A stretch of 64,000 bases of DNA from Bog-473 sp963781955 (GCA_963781955.1 CAWAHU010000001.1:1116001-1180000), one strand, 5' to 3'; positions 7,839-16,531 are shown, counted from the stretch's first letter. Notes: generated by a model from the sequence alone, not told the origin. Numbers and translations: made by a program.

Positions 7839-9906
7839 AGGCCACCAGGTGGTCGGGCAGCGGGTCGTAGTGGTCGTGGGCCACGGTGAACGAGCCGCGG
7901 CCACCGGTGATGGCCCGCAGGTCGACCGCGTAGCGGGTGAGCTCGGCGGTGGGGGCCGTGGCCGTGATGGTCTGGGAGCCCTCGTGGGCCGGCTCGGTCC
8001 CGACGATCTTGGCCCGCCGCGAGCTGAGGTCGCCCATGACGTCACCCTGGCAGTCGGCCGGGATGGTGACCTCCAGGCGCGAGATCGGCTCGAGCACGAT
8101 CGGGCCGGCCTCGGGCATCGCCGTCCTGACGGCCAGCGCGGCAGCCATCTTGAAGCTGACCTCGTTGGAGTCGACCGAGTGCGCCTTGCCGTCGTCGACG
8201 GTCACGGCGACGTCGACGATCGGGAAACCATGCAGGCCGCCGCCGGCGAACGTCTCGAGCACGCCCTTCTCGACGGCGGGGATGTACTGGCGCGGGATGG
8301 CGCCGCCCACCACCTGGTCGCGGAAGGCGAAGCCCTCGCCGCGCCCCAGGGGCTCGAGGCGCAGGTGGCAGACGCCGAACTGCCCGTGGCCGCCCGACTG
8401 CTTCTTGTGCTTGCCCTCGGCTGCCGCCGGCCGCGTGATCGTCTCGCGGTAGGCGATGCGCAGGTCCTCGCGCTCGACGCGCACGTTGCACTTGCGCTCG
8501 AGCCGCTCGAGCGTCACGCCGAGATGCACCTCGCCGTTGACGCCGAGGATGGTCTGGTGCGTCTCGTCGTCCCGGGTGACGCTCAGCGTCGGGTCCTCGT
8601 CGCAGAGGCGCCCCAGGGCCGACATGAGCTTGTCGTCGTCGGCCCGGGTGGCGGGCTTCACGGCTACCCGGAGGGCGGGCGCGGGCAGCTCAGGCGGCGG
8701 GACGACGACCGGCTGACCCTTGGGGGCCAGGGTGTCGCCGGTGCGCGTCCCGTTGAGGCGGGGCACGGCGACGAAGTCGCCCGCCGGGACGCTGGTGGCC
8801 GGCACCATGGCGTGGCCGGCGATGCTTCCGATGGCGTGCAGGCGTTCCTCCTCCTTGGTGCGCGAGTTCACCAGGACGGCGTCGGGCTGGAGCGTGCCCG
8901 ACACGACCTTGCAGAGCGACATCTTGCCGGTGTGGCTGTCGGTGAACGTCTTGGCCACGGTGAGGAGGGTCGGGCCGGCCGGGTCGCAGGGGATCTCCGC
9001 GGTCTCGGTCCCCGCACTGGCCAGCACGGGTGGCCTCGAGGCCGGCGTCGGGCACAGCTCCTCAATGAGGCGGGCCAGCCGGTCGACGCCCACGCCGCTT
9101 GCGGCCGAGCAGCACAGGACCGGGAACACGCTGGCCGAGGCGACGCCGCCGGCCAGGCTCTTCTCGAGCTCGGCGTACTCGAGGGTCTCCCCGTTGAGGT
9201 AGCGCTCCATCAGGTCGTCGTCGCCCACCACGATGCCCTCGACCAGCTGCTCGTGGACCGCGTGCTCTTCGTCGACGAGGTCGTCGGGGATCGGCCCTTC
9301 GTGGCCCGAGGGCGGGACGGTGCCGTCGATGGCGGCTCCCGGCGCCGGGACGTCGTAGTGGGTGGCCGTGTCGTCGAGCAGGTCGATGACGCCGTGGAAG
9401 TCGGTCTCGTGGCCGATCGGGAGCTCGACGGGCGCCACGCCGGCGCCGAATGTGTCGCGGATCTCGGCCAGGGTGCGGTCGAAGTCGGCTCGCTCGCGGT
9501 CGAGCTTGTTGACCACGATCACGCGGGGCACCCCGAGGCGGGCGGCCGCTCGCCAGGCGTCCTGGGTCTGGGCCTGCACGCCGTCGGTGGCGCTGACCAC
9601 GACGACGGCGAGGTCGACGTTGGCCAGCGCGCTGATCATCTCCCCGGTGAAGTCGGCGTAGCCCGGGGTGTCGAGGAGGTTCACCTTGACGCCGTTGACC
9701 GTGAAGGGGGCCAGGCTGGTCGAGATCGACAGTTGGCGGGCCATCTCCTCGGGCTCGAAGTCCATCACGGTCGAGCCCTTCTCCACCGAGCCCCGGCGAG
9801 CGATCGACCCGGTGGCGGCCAGGAGCGCCTCGGCCAGGGTGGTCTTGCCGGCGCCGTGGTGCCCGACGAGGGCGACGTTGCGGATAGCGGTCGGGTCGTG
9901 TGGCAC
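7816..9906 (-). CDS. fusA2: Elongation factor G-like translational GTPase (EF-G2 type)
   Basis: A 696-residue ribosomal GTPase paralogue. The G domain shows G1 GHHGAGKTT at about residue 15, G3 DTPGYADF and G4 NKLD; domains II to V follow in the usual order, with KHKKQSGGHGQFG in domain IV and the HGFPIVDVAVTV and MGDLSSRRAKI segments near the C-terminus. The motif pattern matches the EF-G2/FusA2 group (M. tuberculosis FusA2, T. thermophilus EF-G-2) more than canonical EF-G, which would normally sit beside rpsL-rpsG-tuf. The group's role is uncertain; proposed functions include back-up translocation or stress-related ribosome handling. The GTG start at 9906 has a GGAGG ribosome binding site five bases away. 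Its 3' end is duplicated at 6885-6941. Confidence 0.88.
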   Translation of the reverse strand: MPHDPTAIRNVALVGHHGAGKTTLAEALLAATGSIARRGSVEKGSTVMDFEPEEMARQLSISTSLAPFTVNGVKVNLLDTPGYADFTGEMISALANVDLAVVVVSATDGVQAQTQDAWRAAARLGVPRVIVVNKLDRERADFDRTLAEIRDTFGAGVAPVELPIGHETDFHGVIDLLDDTATHYDVPAPGAAIDGTVPPSGHEGPIPDDLVDEEHAVHEQLVEGIVVGDDDLMERYLNGETLEYAELEKSLAGGVASASVFPVLCCSAASGVGVDRLARLIEELCPTPASRPPVLASAGTETAEIPCDPAGPTLLTVAKTFTDSHTGKMSLCKVVSGTLQPDAVLVNSRTKEEERLHAIGSIAGHAMVPATSVPAGDFVAVPRLNGTRTGDTLAPKGQPVVVPPPELPAPALRVAVKPATRADDDKLMSALGRLCDEDPTLSVTRDDETHQTILGVNGEVHLGVTLERLERKCNVRVEREDLRIAYRETITRPAAAEGKHKKQSGGHGQFGVCHLRLEPLGRGEGFAFRDQVVGGAIPRQYIPAVEKGVLETFAGGGLHGFPIVDVAVTVDDGKAHSVDSNEVSFKMAAALAVRTAMPEAGPIVLEPISRLEVTIPADCQGDVMGDLSSRRAKIVGTEPAHEGSQTITATAPTAELTRYAVDLRAITGGRGSFTVAHDHYDPLPDHLVASLPTPEG

Positions 9907-9946
9907 GTGTCCTCCGTCCCTCGGTGTGTACCGGCGTGTGCCGCTG

Positions 9947-9952
9947 AGTGTA
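9947..9952 (-). promoter_or_regulatory. Probable -10 element of the EF-G-like gene
   Basis: TACACT on the minus strand, about 40 bases upstream of the GTG start at 9906, with a GGAGG ribosome binding site between. Fits TANNNT; no obvious -35. Confidence 0.35.
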
Positions 9953-10029
9953 GGACCGGCCGCCCGGCGCTGCTCGGCGAGTGCGACCCGCCGGACGCTC
10001 CCCGGGTTGCCCGTCCTCGGCCGCCGGGC

Positions 10030-10857
10030 TCAGGCCGGGCCCGGACCCTCTTCGGCCTGGGCCCTCGACCGCGCCGTGGTCGCCAGCACGGCGTCGTACT
10101 CGTGGCGGACCGAGTAGCGCACGAAGAATCCCAGCGTGTCCACCAGCAGCCCCCACACCGCCTTGATGGAGACGGTGCTGCCGAAGCGCTCATCGATCCG
10201 CACCGGCGCCTCCACGATCCTCGTGTAGCCGAGGCGCCGGGCCAGCACGAGCAGCTCGAGGTCCAGTGCGAAGCGGCTCTCGCGCAGCAGCGGCAGCACC
10301 TCGGCGATGACCCGGCGGTCGACCAGCTTGATCCCCACCTGCGTGTCACGCACGCTGAGGCGGAACAGCAGGTGGATGAGGCGCTGGTAGCCCCACGAGT
10401 AGAAGCGTCGTAGTGGGGGGTAACGCACCACAGATTCGGGGTGACGTTTGGACCCGATGATGATGTCGGGCTGCTCGGAGCGCATGATGGAGACGAAGGG
10501 GGCGAGGAGTTCGGGGGAGATGTCGCCGTCGGCGTCGATGAAGCCGAGATACCGCCCCCGTCCCATCCCCAGGCCCACGCGCAGCGCGTGCCCCTTGCCG
10601 ACATTGGTGTCGAACGAGACGCGGCGCACCACGGTCTCGGGGAAGCCTTCGAGGGTGATGGGGCTGCCGTCGGTGGAGCCATCGGACACGGCGATGATCT
10701 CGAAGGTCATGCCCGATGCGTCGAGCACCCCGACCATCTGCTCGACCGTGGCCCGCAGGCGGCTGCCCGGGTTGTAGTAGGGGACGACGATGGTGACGTC
10801 GATCGTGGGGTCGGGGAGCCTGGGCTGTGGCACCGCGGGGCCGGTCACCTGTGCCAT
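10030..10857 (-). CDS. Family 2 glycosyltransferase, polyprenyl-phosphate glucosyltransferase (Alg5/DPG)-like
   Basis: A 275-residue GT-A enzyme. It opens with IDVTIVVPYYNPGSRL, carries the DxD motif in GFIDADGDISPELL (metal and nucleotide-sugar binding), and has the family segments DTQVGIKLVDRRV and ALDLELLVLARRLGY that mark dolichyl/polyprenyl-phosphate glucose synthase relatives. It lacks membrane helices, so it probably works at the inner face of the membrane on polyprenyl phosphate; donor and product are inferred. Start ATG 10857 is chosen because the ribosomal-site-like GAGAGG lies just upstream and the longer frame would run into the pgsA promoter. It is divergent from pgsA, so its product may feed the same envelope glycolipid pathways. 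It ends 123 bp from the EF-G-like start. Confidence 0.82.
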   Translation of the reverse strand: MAQVTGPAVPQPRLPDPTIDVTIVVPYYNPGSRLRATVEQMVGVLDASGMTFEIIAVSDGSTDGSPITLEGFPETVVRRVSFDTNVGKGHALRVGLGMGRGRYLGFIDADGDISPELLAPFVSIMRSEQPDIIIGSKRHPESVVRYPPLRRFYSWGYQRLIHLLFRLSVRDTQVGIKLVDRRVIAEVLPLLRESRFALDLELLVLARRLGYTRIVEAPVRIDERFGSTVSIKAVWGLLVDTLGFFVRYSVRHEYDAVLATTARSRAQAEEGPGPA

Positions 10858-11145
10858 CACCTCTCGTGCGTGCCCGCGGGCAGGAGGACCTGGGGGTCCC
10901 CCGTCCGCACGAGCGGAGCATCTCGCCCGGGAGGCTACCCGACAGGTCCGGCGGACCGGTTCACGCCCCTGACCTGGTCTTCGGTCTTCGGGGCGTCCCC
11001 GAGCGGTACCGTCGCCGGACCGCTGCGCACCCGCCGCCGCCCCCGTCGGGGCCCGACCAGGTCGACCCCCCGGGGGGAGTGCCGCCGATGGTAAACTTTC
11101 GCGAACAGTGCGGACCGCTCTCGGCCGCGCGCGACGAGGAGCCCA
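10858..11145. promoter_or_regulatory. Divergent intergenic region with the pgsA promoter
   Basis: 288 bp between the glycosyltransferase and pgsA. TAAACT at 11092-11097 is a good -10 box for pgsA (start near 11104), giving a leader of about 42 nt with GAGGAG at 11136-11141 four bases before the ATG. The rest is GC-rich with a CCCCCCGGGGGG palindrome near 11070 and no credible coding sequence. Confidence 0.5.
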
Positions 11146-12006
11146 ATGTTCGACGGCCACTTGCGAGAGTCCGTCGACCGGAAGACAGGACCGGTCGGCG
11201 AGGCGCTCCACCGTCACGGCATCACTGCCGACGTGCTCACGGCCACGGGACTGGTGTCCGCCACCGTCACGGCCGTGCTTGTCGCCACCGGCCACCTCTA
11301 TCTCGCCGTCGTGATGCTCATCGTCACGGGCATGCACGACCTCCTCGACGGCCCGGTGGCCAAGGCCGCGGGTACGGCGTCGGTCCGGGGGGCGTTCTTC
11401 GACTCGGTCACCGACCGGGTGGCCGACGCCGTCTTGATGTTCGGCTGCGCCTGGTACCTGCTCGACACCGACGGCGGCAAGATCGCGCTGCTCCCGATGG
11501 CCATCTTGTCCATGACCGCCCTGATCTCCTACGAGCGGGCGAAGGCCGAGTCACTCGGCCTTTCGGCCAAGGGCGGTCTCATGGAGCGCGGCGAGCGCAT
11601 GTTCCTGCTCGGTGTGGCATTCCTGAGCCCAGTCATCTTCGTGCCCGTGCTCTGGATCATGTTCGTCCTCATCACGTTCACTGCCGTGTCTCGCTTCGTA
11701 ATGGTCTGGAACGCCGCGTCGGGCCGTGACGCCGTGATCCGCGGGCGCATCGAGGCGTGGCGCGAGGGCCGGGTCGACTCGCGCTGGCGTGCCCGGCGCG
11801 AGGCCCGCTCGTCGACAGGCGTCCCGCATCGTGACATGGCACGCACCACGACTGCTCCCGTCGGACGCTGGCGGGCCCGGCGTCAGGAGACGCTGAGCAG
11901 CCGTTCGGGCAGGACCCTGCGTGAGCGGCGGGCGGCCCGCAGCCACCCCGACCGTCCCGTCCGGGGTCGCCGGCGCCCTCCGACGTCCGGCCCGTCGTCC
12001 GTCTGA
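11146..12006 (+). CDS. pgsA: CDP-alcohol phosphatidyltransferase, probable phosphatidylinositol-phosphate synthase
   Basis: Transfers the phosphatidyl group from CDP-diacylglycerol to inositol phosphate, giving the precursor of phosphatidylinositol and its mannosides. The 286 residues hold about six membrane helices. The family signature is present with Asp65, Asp68-Gly69, Ala72, Gly82, Asp86 and Asp90 (HDLLDGPVAK to FFDSVTDRVAD), but the usual AR pair is AK here (Lys73). ISYERAKAESLGL and GGLMERGER match mycobacterial PgsA1. The last 80 residues form an Arg/Ser/Pro-rich cytoplasmic tail not seen in the usual 215-residue enzymes. Start ATG 11146 follows GAGGAG. The order pgsA-patA-pimA is the conserved PIM locus, which supports the inositol-phosphate assignment over phosphatidylglycerol synthesis. 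Confidence 0.87.
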   Translation: MFDGHLRESVDRKTGPVGEALHRHGITADVLTATGLVSATVTAVLVATGHLYLAVVMLIVTGMHDLLDGPVAKAAGTASVRGAFFDSVTDRVADAVLMFGCAWYLLDTDGGKIALLPMAILSMTALISYERAKAESLGLSAKGGLMERGERMFLLGVAFLSPVIFVPVLWIMFVLITFTAVSRFVMVWNAASGRDAVIRGRIEAWREGRVDSRWRARREARSSTGVPHRDMARTTTAPVGRWRARRQETLSSRSGRTLRERRAARSHPDRPVRGRRRPPTSGPSSV

Positions 12007-12042
12007 CCCCCGGGGTCGGCCCGACGCTCTCCCGGGTCCCTC

Positions 12043-13139
12043 GTGACTGCTCCCGACCTGCCCCTGCCCCCGTCCCGGTCCGCATCCGCGTCCTCTGAGG
12101 CGACGCCCGCCGCCCCCACGAACGCCGTTCCCGCCGGCGCCCAGACAGCTGGCTCGCAGCCATCCGGCTCCCATGCGTCCGGTTCCCCGACGGTCGTCGT
12201 CGGGTGGCGGTCCACGGCGAAGTACGTCACCTACCGGGGGCTGGGGACCGCCATGGGCCGCCTCCCCGAGCCGGTGTCCACGGCCGTGGCGCGTGGAGCG
12301 GCGCGCCTCATGGCCTGGCGCGGTGGCCCGGCGCTGGCCATGAACGAGCTTCACCTGCGGCGCGTGCTGGCCAGCGAGTGCGTCGACGGCGTGGAGCCGG
12401 ACCCCGCGCTGGTGCGGCGCTGGAGCCGCCGCTCCTACGACGCCTACGCGCGCGTACTGGGCCGACGGCGCCCGCTTGCCGTACGTCAGCCGAACCGACG
12501 TGCATGCGCGCTTCCGCCTCGAGGAGGGTCAACAGCACCTCGATGCGGCCTTCGCCGCCGGGCGCGGCATGGTGATGGCCCTGCCGCACGTGGGCAGCTG
12601 GGAATGGGGCGGCTACTGGCTCGCGCTCGAGGGGATGCCCATGACCGCGGTGGTCGAGCGCCTGGAGCCCGAGCGCCTCTTCGAGTGGTTCGTCGAGCAG
12701 CGCGTCTGCCATGGGTCTCACCGCCGTCCCGTTGGGTGACGGGTCGGGGGTGGCCCTCCTGCGCGCGCTCAAGGCGAACGAGGTGGCGGGTCTCGTGAGC
12801 GACCGCGACCTCGTGGGCAACGGGGTGGAGGTCGAGTTCTTCGGGGAGCGGACCACCTTCCCAGCCGGCGCGGCCACGTTGGCGTTGCGCTCCGGGGCAC
12901 CGTTGATCCCGGTGGTCGTGTACTCGGGTCCGGGCAAGGACCACACGGGGGTCGTGCATTCGCCGATCGACACCGCCCGCCGTGGGACCGTGCGCCAGGA
13001 CGTGGCCCGGATCACCCAGGAGCTGGCCACCCGGTTCGAGTACGACATCCGCTGCCAGCCCGAGCAGTGGCACCTGTTCCAGCCCAACTGGCCGGGTGAC
13101 GCCGAGGCGCTGGAGGCGAGGCGGGGCGCGCAGACGTGA
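12043..13139 (+). CDS. patA: Phosphatidylinositol mannoside acyltransferase (LPLAT family), interrupted by two frameshifts
   Basis: Acylates the 6-position of the first mannose of PIMs in mycobacteria; it belongs to the HtrB/LpxL-like acyltransferases. The protein is spread over three frames: frame 1 from GTG 12043 to about 12453 (a Ser/Ala/Pro-rich N-terminus, then YVTYRGLGTAMGRLPEP), frame 2 from about 12455 to 12705 (containing the catalytic HX4E motif PHVGSWEWGG), and frame 3 from about 12711 to the stop (GLTAVPLGDGSGVALLR, VSDRDL). Reading across, YDAYAR joins YWADGARLPYV and EWFVEQR joins MGLTAVPL smoothly, each by dropping one base, so the gene is otherwise intact. Position between pgsA and pimA supports the assignment. 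It could be a real pseudogene, but sequence error is more likely. Stop and pimA start overlap (GTGA). Confidence 0.78.
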
Positions 13140-14260
13140 GGATCGCCATGGTGTCGCCCTACGCGCTGTCGCGTCCCGGTGGCGTGCAGGGCCAGGCCGT
13201 CGGGCTGGCCCGTGCGCTCCGGGCGCGGGGCCACGAGGTGACCGTGGTGGGGCCGGCGGACGACGACGTCGCCGTCGCGGCGTCGGCCGGTGCCTGCCAC
13301 GTGATCGGCGGGGTCACCGGCATCCGGTCGAACGGTTCGGTGGCGCCGGTCACGCTGTCACCGGCGGCGGCGGCGCGTGCCGAGCGGTTCGTTCGGGCGG
13401 GCGGCTTCGACGTCGCCCACCTCCACGAGCCGCTGGCACCGGTTGCCGCCTACGGCGTCCTGCTCCGGAGGCCCGTGCCACTCGTCGGGACGTTCCACCG
13501 GGCCGGGGTGAGCCGGTGGGTGGCGGTCGCCAAGCCCCTGGCCGAGCTGGCGGGTCGGCACCTCGACGTGCGGGTGGCGGTCTCCGAGGCGGCCCGCGAC
13601 ACCGCCGAGCGCACCTGCGGGGGGACCTACGAGGTGCTGTTCAACGGCATCGACGTGGAGCGCTTCGCGTCGACGCCTTCCCGGCGCGACGAGCGGGGCC
13701 GGCCGGTCGTCGTGTTCATCGGCCGCCACGAGGAGCGCAAGGGGCTCGGCGTCCTCCTCGACGCCTTCGGCGAGGTGCAACGCCCTGCGGTCCTCTGGGT
13801 GATCGGCGAGGGGCCGGCCACGGACTCGGAGCGGCGCCGCCACCCCGAGTCGGACCGGGTCCGGTGGCTGGGGATGCTCCCCGACGACGAGGTCGCGGCG
13901 CGGCTGGCCGGGGCCGACGCCTTGTGCGCACCGTCGCTCGGCGGCGAGTCCTTCGGGGTGGTCCTGCTCGAGGGCATGGCCGCCGGCTGCGCCGTGGTGG
14001 CCTCGGACCTGGAGGGATACCGCGCCGCCGCCGGAGGCTACGCCGCGCTCGTCACCCCGGGGGACGCCTTGGCGCTCGCCGGCGCCCTCGAGGCGGCCCT
14101 GGCCGACGCCGACCAGGGGAGCGGGCACTCCTCGCCCGAGGCACGTGCGGCAGCCCTGGCCCACGCCCGGGCCTGGTCGATGGACGCCCTGGCCGACCGC
14201 TACGTCGACGTGTACGAAGAGGCCGTCCGCTCGCACACCGCGTCCCGCCGCACGCCGTAG
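13136..14260 (+). CDS. pimA: Phosphatidylinositol alpha-mannosyltransferase (GT4 family)
   Basis: Transfers mannose from GDP-mannose to phosphatidylinositol, the first step of PIM, lipomannan and lipoarabinomannan synthesis, at the inner membrane face. The 374-residue GT-B enzyme has the N-terminal donor/acceptor loop SPYALSRPGGVQGQ, HLHEPLAPV, the conserved FNGIDVERF, and the C-terminal GT4 motif GESFGVVLLEGMAAG with the EX7E glutamates. Length and motif order equal mycobacterial PimA. The GTG start at 13136 overlaps the acyltransferase stop by four bases, so it is translationally coupled. The stop TAG is also the beginning of a possible -10 box for the downstream protease gene. Confidence 0.9.
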   Translation: MRIAMVSPYALSRPGGVQGQAVGLARALRARGHEVTVVGPADDDVAVAASAGACHVIGGVTGIRSNGSVAPVTLSPAAAARAERFVRAGGFDVAHLHEPLAPVAAYGVLLRRPVPLVGTFHRAGVSRWVAVAKPLAELAGRHLDVRVAVSEAARDTAERTCGGTYEVLFNGIDVERFASTPSRRDERGRPVVVFIGRHEERKGLGVLLDAFGEVQRPAVLWVIGEGPATDSERRRHPESDRVRWLGMLPDDEVAARLAGADALCAPSLGGESFGVVLLEGMAAGCAVVASDLEGYRAAAGGYAALVTPGDALALAGALEAALADADQGSGHSSPEARAAALAHARAWSMDALADRYVDVYEEAVRSHTASRRTP

Positions 14261-14263
14261 GCT
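14258..14263 (+). promoter_or_regulatory. Possible -10 box overlapping the pimA stop codon
   Basis: TAGGCT begins with the pimA stop and ends nine bases before the ATG at 14273, so a transcript from it would be almost leaderless. Fits TANNNT only; weak evidence. Confidence 0.3.
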
Positions 14264-14272
14264 GGCCTCTCC

Positions 14273-15565
14273 ATGGCCGAGCAGAACGAGAGCACCGGGG
14301 CCCAGCCCGCCAGGTCGGAGAGCGGGTCGGCCGGAGGCTCCCCAGGCGGCTCGGCAGGCGGCCAGAACCGCAACCGGAACAGGAACCGCAACCGCAACCG
14401 AAACCGCCGCCCGGACTCCGACGCGAACGGCGGGTCCGGATCGGCTGGGGCGGGTGGTTCCGGATCCGGCGGCTCCCGCTCGAAGGGCGGCACTGGCGGT
14501 TCCGGATCAGGCGGTTCCGGATCAGGCGGTTCGGGCTCGCGGGGTTCCTCGGGCGGTGCCGGCAACCGGGGCAGTGGCGGGGGCAACAGGGGGGGTAACG
14601 GGAAGAAGCCGAGCAGCGGCAACCAGCGGCGCAGCCGAAGCGGCGGCGGACGGCCTACCTCGTCAGGATCGAGGGGGGGCGATCGATCCCGATCGACGGG
14701 AGGTGGGCCGACGGCGGCCCTGGCGTTGACTCCCGCGCAGCCCGTCGAGCCACTCCCGGTCGAGCCGGGCCTGGGCGCACCGCGTGTCCTGCCCTCCGAG
14801 GTGGCGGCGAATCGGCGACGCGCCGTCGGCTTGTGCGCCTACACGGCGGTCATGCCCGCGCTGCTGCTGGGACTCCTGTTCGCTGTCGCCGTCCACGTGA
14901 TCGCCGGGATCATCGCGTTCGTGGCGTTCGGCGCGGCTGCGATGTACGGGCTCTGGCGGCTGGCGCCGTCGGTGGCGCTCGGCCGGATCGGGGCAACAGT
15001 GATCGACGAGCACGACGACCCACGGCTCTTCAACATCACCGAGGGCCTCTGCGCCACCTTCGGCCTCGCCATGCCCACGATGCGCGTGCTCGACGACGAC
15101 GTACCCAACGCTTGCGTCCTCGGACGTGACGCTCGACGCGCCGACCTGGTCGTCACGCGCGGGCTCCTCGAACGGCTCGACCCCATCGAACTCGAGGGCG
15201 TGATCGCCCACGAGCTGGCGCACGTGAAGCGGGGCGACAACGGCGTGTCCTGCGTCGGTGTCACGCTCGGGACCCTCTTCGGTGGGGAGAAGACCCTGCG
15301 GCGTTGCGTGGGGACGAACCGGGAGTACCGGGCCGACGTGGTGGGTGCCTCCGCGGTGCGCTACCCCCTGGGTCTGCTCAGCGCGCTGCGCACCATGGCC
15401 GAGGCCCCGCCTCCGGTCCCGGGGTCCTTCTTCGCCAGCCCGTCCCGCTTCGGCCCGACCCGCTGGGTCTGGATCGACCCCTCGGTGGGGTGGCGCGACG
15501 AGGAGCAGCTCCCCGGCGACCTCGACGTGACCATGGTTCGGGTGGCTGCGCTGAGCGAGTGGTGA
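14273..15565 (+). CDS. M48-family zinc metalloprotease with a long low-complexity N-terminal region
   Basis: A 430-residue membrane-bound peptidase. The first 150 residues are almost only Gly, Ser, Asn and Arg, including seven Asn-Arg pairs in a row and several Gly-Ser-Gly-Gly units; this part must be disordered and strongly basic. Two adjacent hydrophobic helices follow (about 185-230), then the catalytic domain with HELAHVKRGD (HExxH zinc site) and REYRADVVGA carrying the third zinc ligand. The core resembles HtpX-type M48A proteases, which degrade misfolded membrane proteins, but HtpX usually starts at the helices and is under 300 aa. The downstream gene is pdxS, separated by an 11-bp tandem repeat. 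Substrate and the role of the N-terminus are unknown. Confidence 0.82.
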   Translation: MAEQNESTGAQPARSESGSAGGSPGGSAGGQNRNRNRNRNRNRNRRPDSDANGGSGSAGAGGSGSGGSRSKGGTGGSGSGGSGSGGSGSRGSSGGAGNRGSGGGNRGGNGKKPSSGNQRRSRSGGGRPTSSGSRGGDRSRSTGGGPTAALALTPAQPVEPLPVEPGLGAPRVLPSEVAANRRRAVGLCAYTAVMPALLLGLLFAVAVHVIAGIIAFVAFGAAAMYGLWRLAPSVALGRIGATVIDEHDDPRLFNITEGLCATFGLAMPTMRVLDDDVPNACVLGRDARRADLVVTRGLLERLDPIELEGVIAHELAHVKRGDNGVSCVGVTLGTLFGGEKTLRRCVGTNREYRADVVGASAVRYPLGLLSALRTMAEAPPPVPGSFFASPSRFGPTRWVWIDPSVGWRDEEQLPGDLDVTMVRVAALSEW

Positions 15566-15621
15566 GCCAGTGGTGAGCCAGTGATGAGCCAGTGATGAGC
15601 CAGTGGTGAGCCAGTGATGAG
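15562..15621. repeat. 11-bp tandem repeat, about 5.5 copies
   Basis: Unit RTGAGCCAGTG (R is A or G). The first copy contains the stop codon of the M48 protease, and a degenerate copy lies just before it in the coding sequence (15551-15561). The array ends 22 bp before the pdxS -10 box. Confidence 0.9.
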
Positions 15622-15643
15622 AAGGAACGCTCCTCCAGCCCCG

Positions 15644-15649
15644 TAGACT
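15644..15649 (+). promoter_or_regulatory. -10 box of a probable leaderless pdxS transcript
   Basis: TAGACT ends exactly six bases before ATG 15656, placing the predicted transcription start on the A of the start codon. This also argues for ATG 15656 over the GTG at 15650, which lies inside the spacer. Confidence 0.6.
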
Positions 15650-15655
15650 GTGACC

Positions 15656-16531
15656 ATGACGACCGGGACCTTCACGGTGAAGCGGGGGCTGGCTGACATG
15701 CTGCGCGGCGGCGTCATCATGGACGTCGTCAACGCCGAGCAGGCGAAGATCGCCGAGGACGCCGGCGCGGTGTCGGTGATGGCGCTCGAGCGTGTGCCTG
15801 CCGACATCCGCCGTGACGGGGGCGTGGCGCGCATGAGCGACCCGGCGCTGATCGAGGAGATCATCGAGGCGGTGACGGTGCCCGTCATGGCCAAGGCGCG
15901 CATCGGCCACTTCGCCGAGGCTCAGGTGCTCCAGGCCCTCGGCGTCGACTTCGTCGACGAGTCCGAGGTGCTGACGCCTGCCGACGAGGCGCACCACATC
16001 GACAAGTGGACCTTCACCGTTCCCTTCGTGTGCGGCGCCACGAACCTGGGCGAGGCGTTGCGGCGGATCTCGGAGGGTGCCGCCATGATCCGTTCGAAGG
16101 GCGAAGCGGGGACAGGCAACATCGTCGAGGCGGTCCGGCACTTGCGCTCCATTGTGGGCTCCATCCGCTCCATCACCCAGGCCGACTCGGCCGAGCTCTA
16201 CGGCTGGGCCAAGGAGTTGCGGGCGCCGGTCGGGCTGGTCCAAGAGATCCACGACACCGGACGTCTGCCCGTGCCGCTGTTCTGCGCCGGCGGCATCGCC
16301 ACGCCCTCCGATGCCGCCCTCGTCATGCAGCTTGGTGCCGAGGCGGTCTTCGTGGGCTCGGGGATCTTCAAGTCGTCGGACCCGGCCCGGATGGCGTCGG
16401 CTGTCGTGGAGGCGACGGCCCACTACTCCGACCCAGAGCACGTGGCCAAGGTGTCCCGCGGCCTCGGAGAGGCGATGCGCGGCCTCGAGGCGTCCCAGTA
16501 CGGCGAGCATCTCGCTGACCGGGGGTGGTAG
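15656..16531 (+). CDS. pdxS: Pyridoxal 5'-phosphate synthase, synthase subunit PdxS
   Basis: Builds pyridoxal phosphate from ribose 5-phosphate, glyceraldehyde 3-phosphate and ammonia supplied by PdxT; twelve PdxS subunits form the core of the complex. The 291-residue TIM barrel has the first catalytic lysine in VMAKARIGHF (Lys80), Asp23 in GVIMDVVNAEQA, the phosphate-binding EAGTGN loop, a second lysine in RSKGEAG, and the late motif FCAGGIATPSDAAL. It is nearly invariant within the family. It overlaps pdxT by seven bases. The promoter context predicts a leaderless mRNA. The same pair occurs at the corresponding place in mycobacteria. Confidence 0.97.
   Translation: MTTGTFTVKRGLADMLRGGVIMDVVNAEQAKIAEDAGAVSVMALERVPADIRRDGGVARMSDPALIEEIIEAVTVPVMAKARIGHFAEAQVLQALGVDFVDESEVLTPADEAHHIDKWTFTVPFVCGATNLGEALRRISEGAAMIRSKGEAGTGNIVEAVRHLRSIVGSIRSITQADSAELYGWAKELRAPVGLVQEIHDTGRLPVPLFCAGGIATPSDAALVMQLGAEAVFVGSGIFKSSDPARMASAVVEATAHYSDPEHVAKVSRGLGEAMRGLEASQYGEHLADRGW

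Noticed and set aside
7807..10413. An 868-codon plus-strand frame
   Set aside because: Antisense to the EF-G-like gene; long open antisense frames are expected at this GC content, and it has no recognisable motifs.
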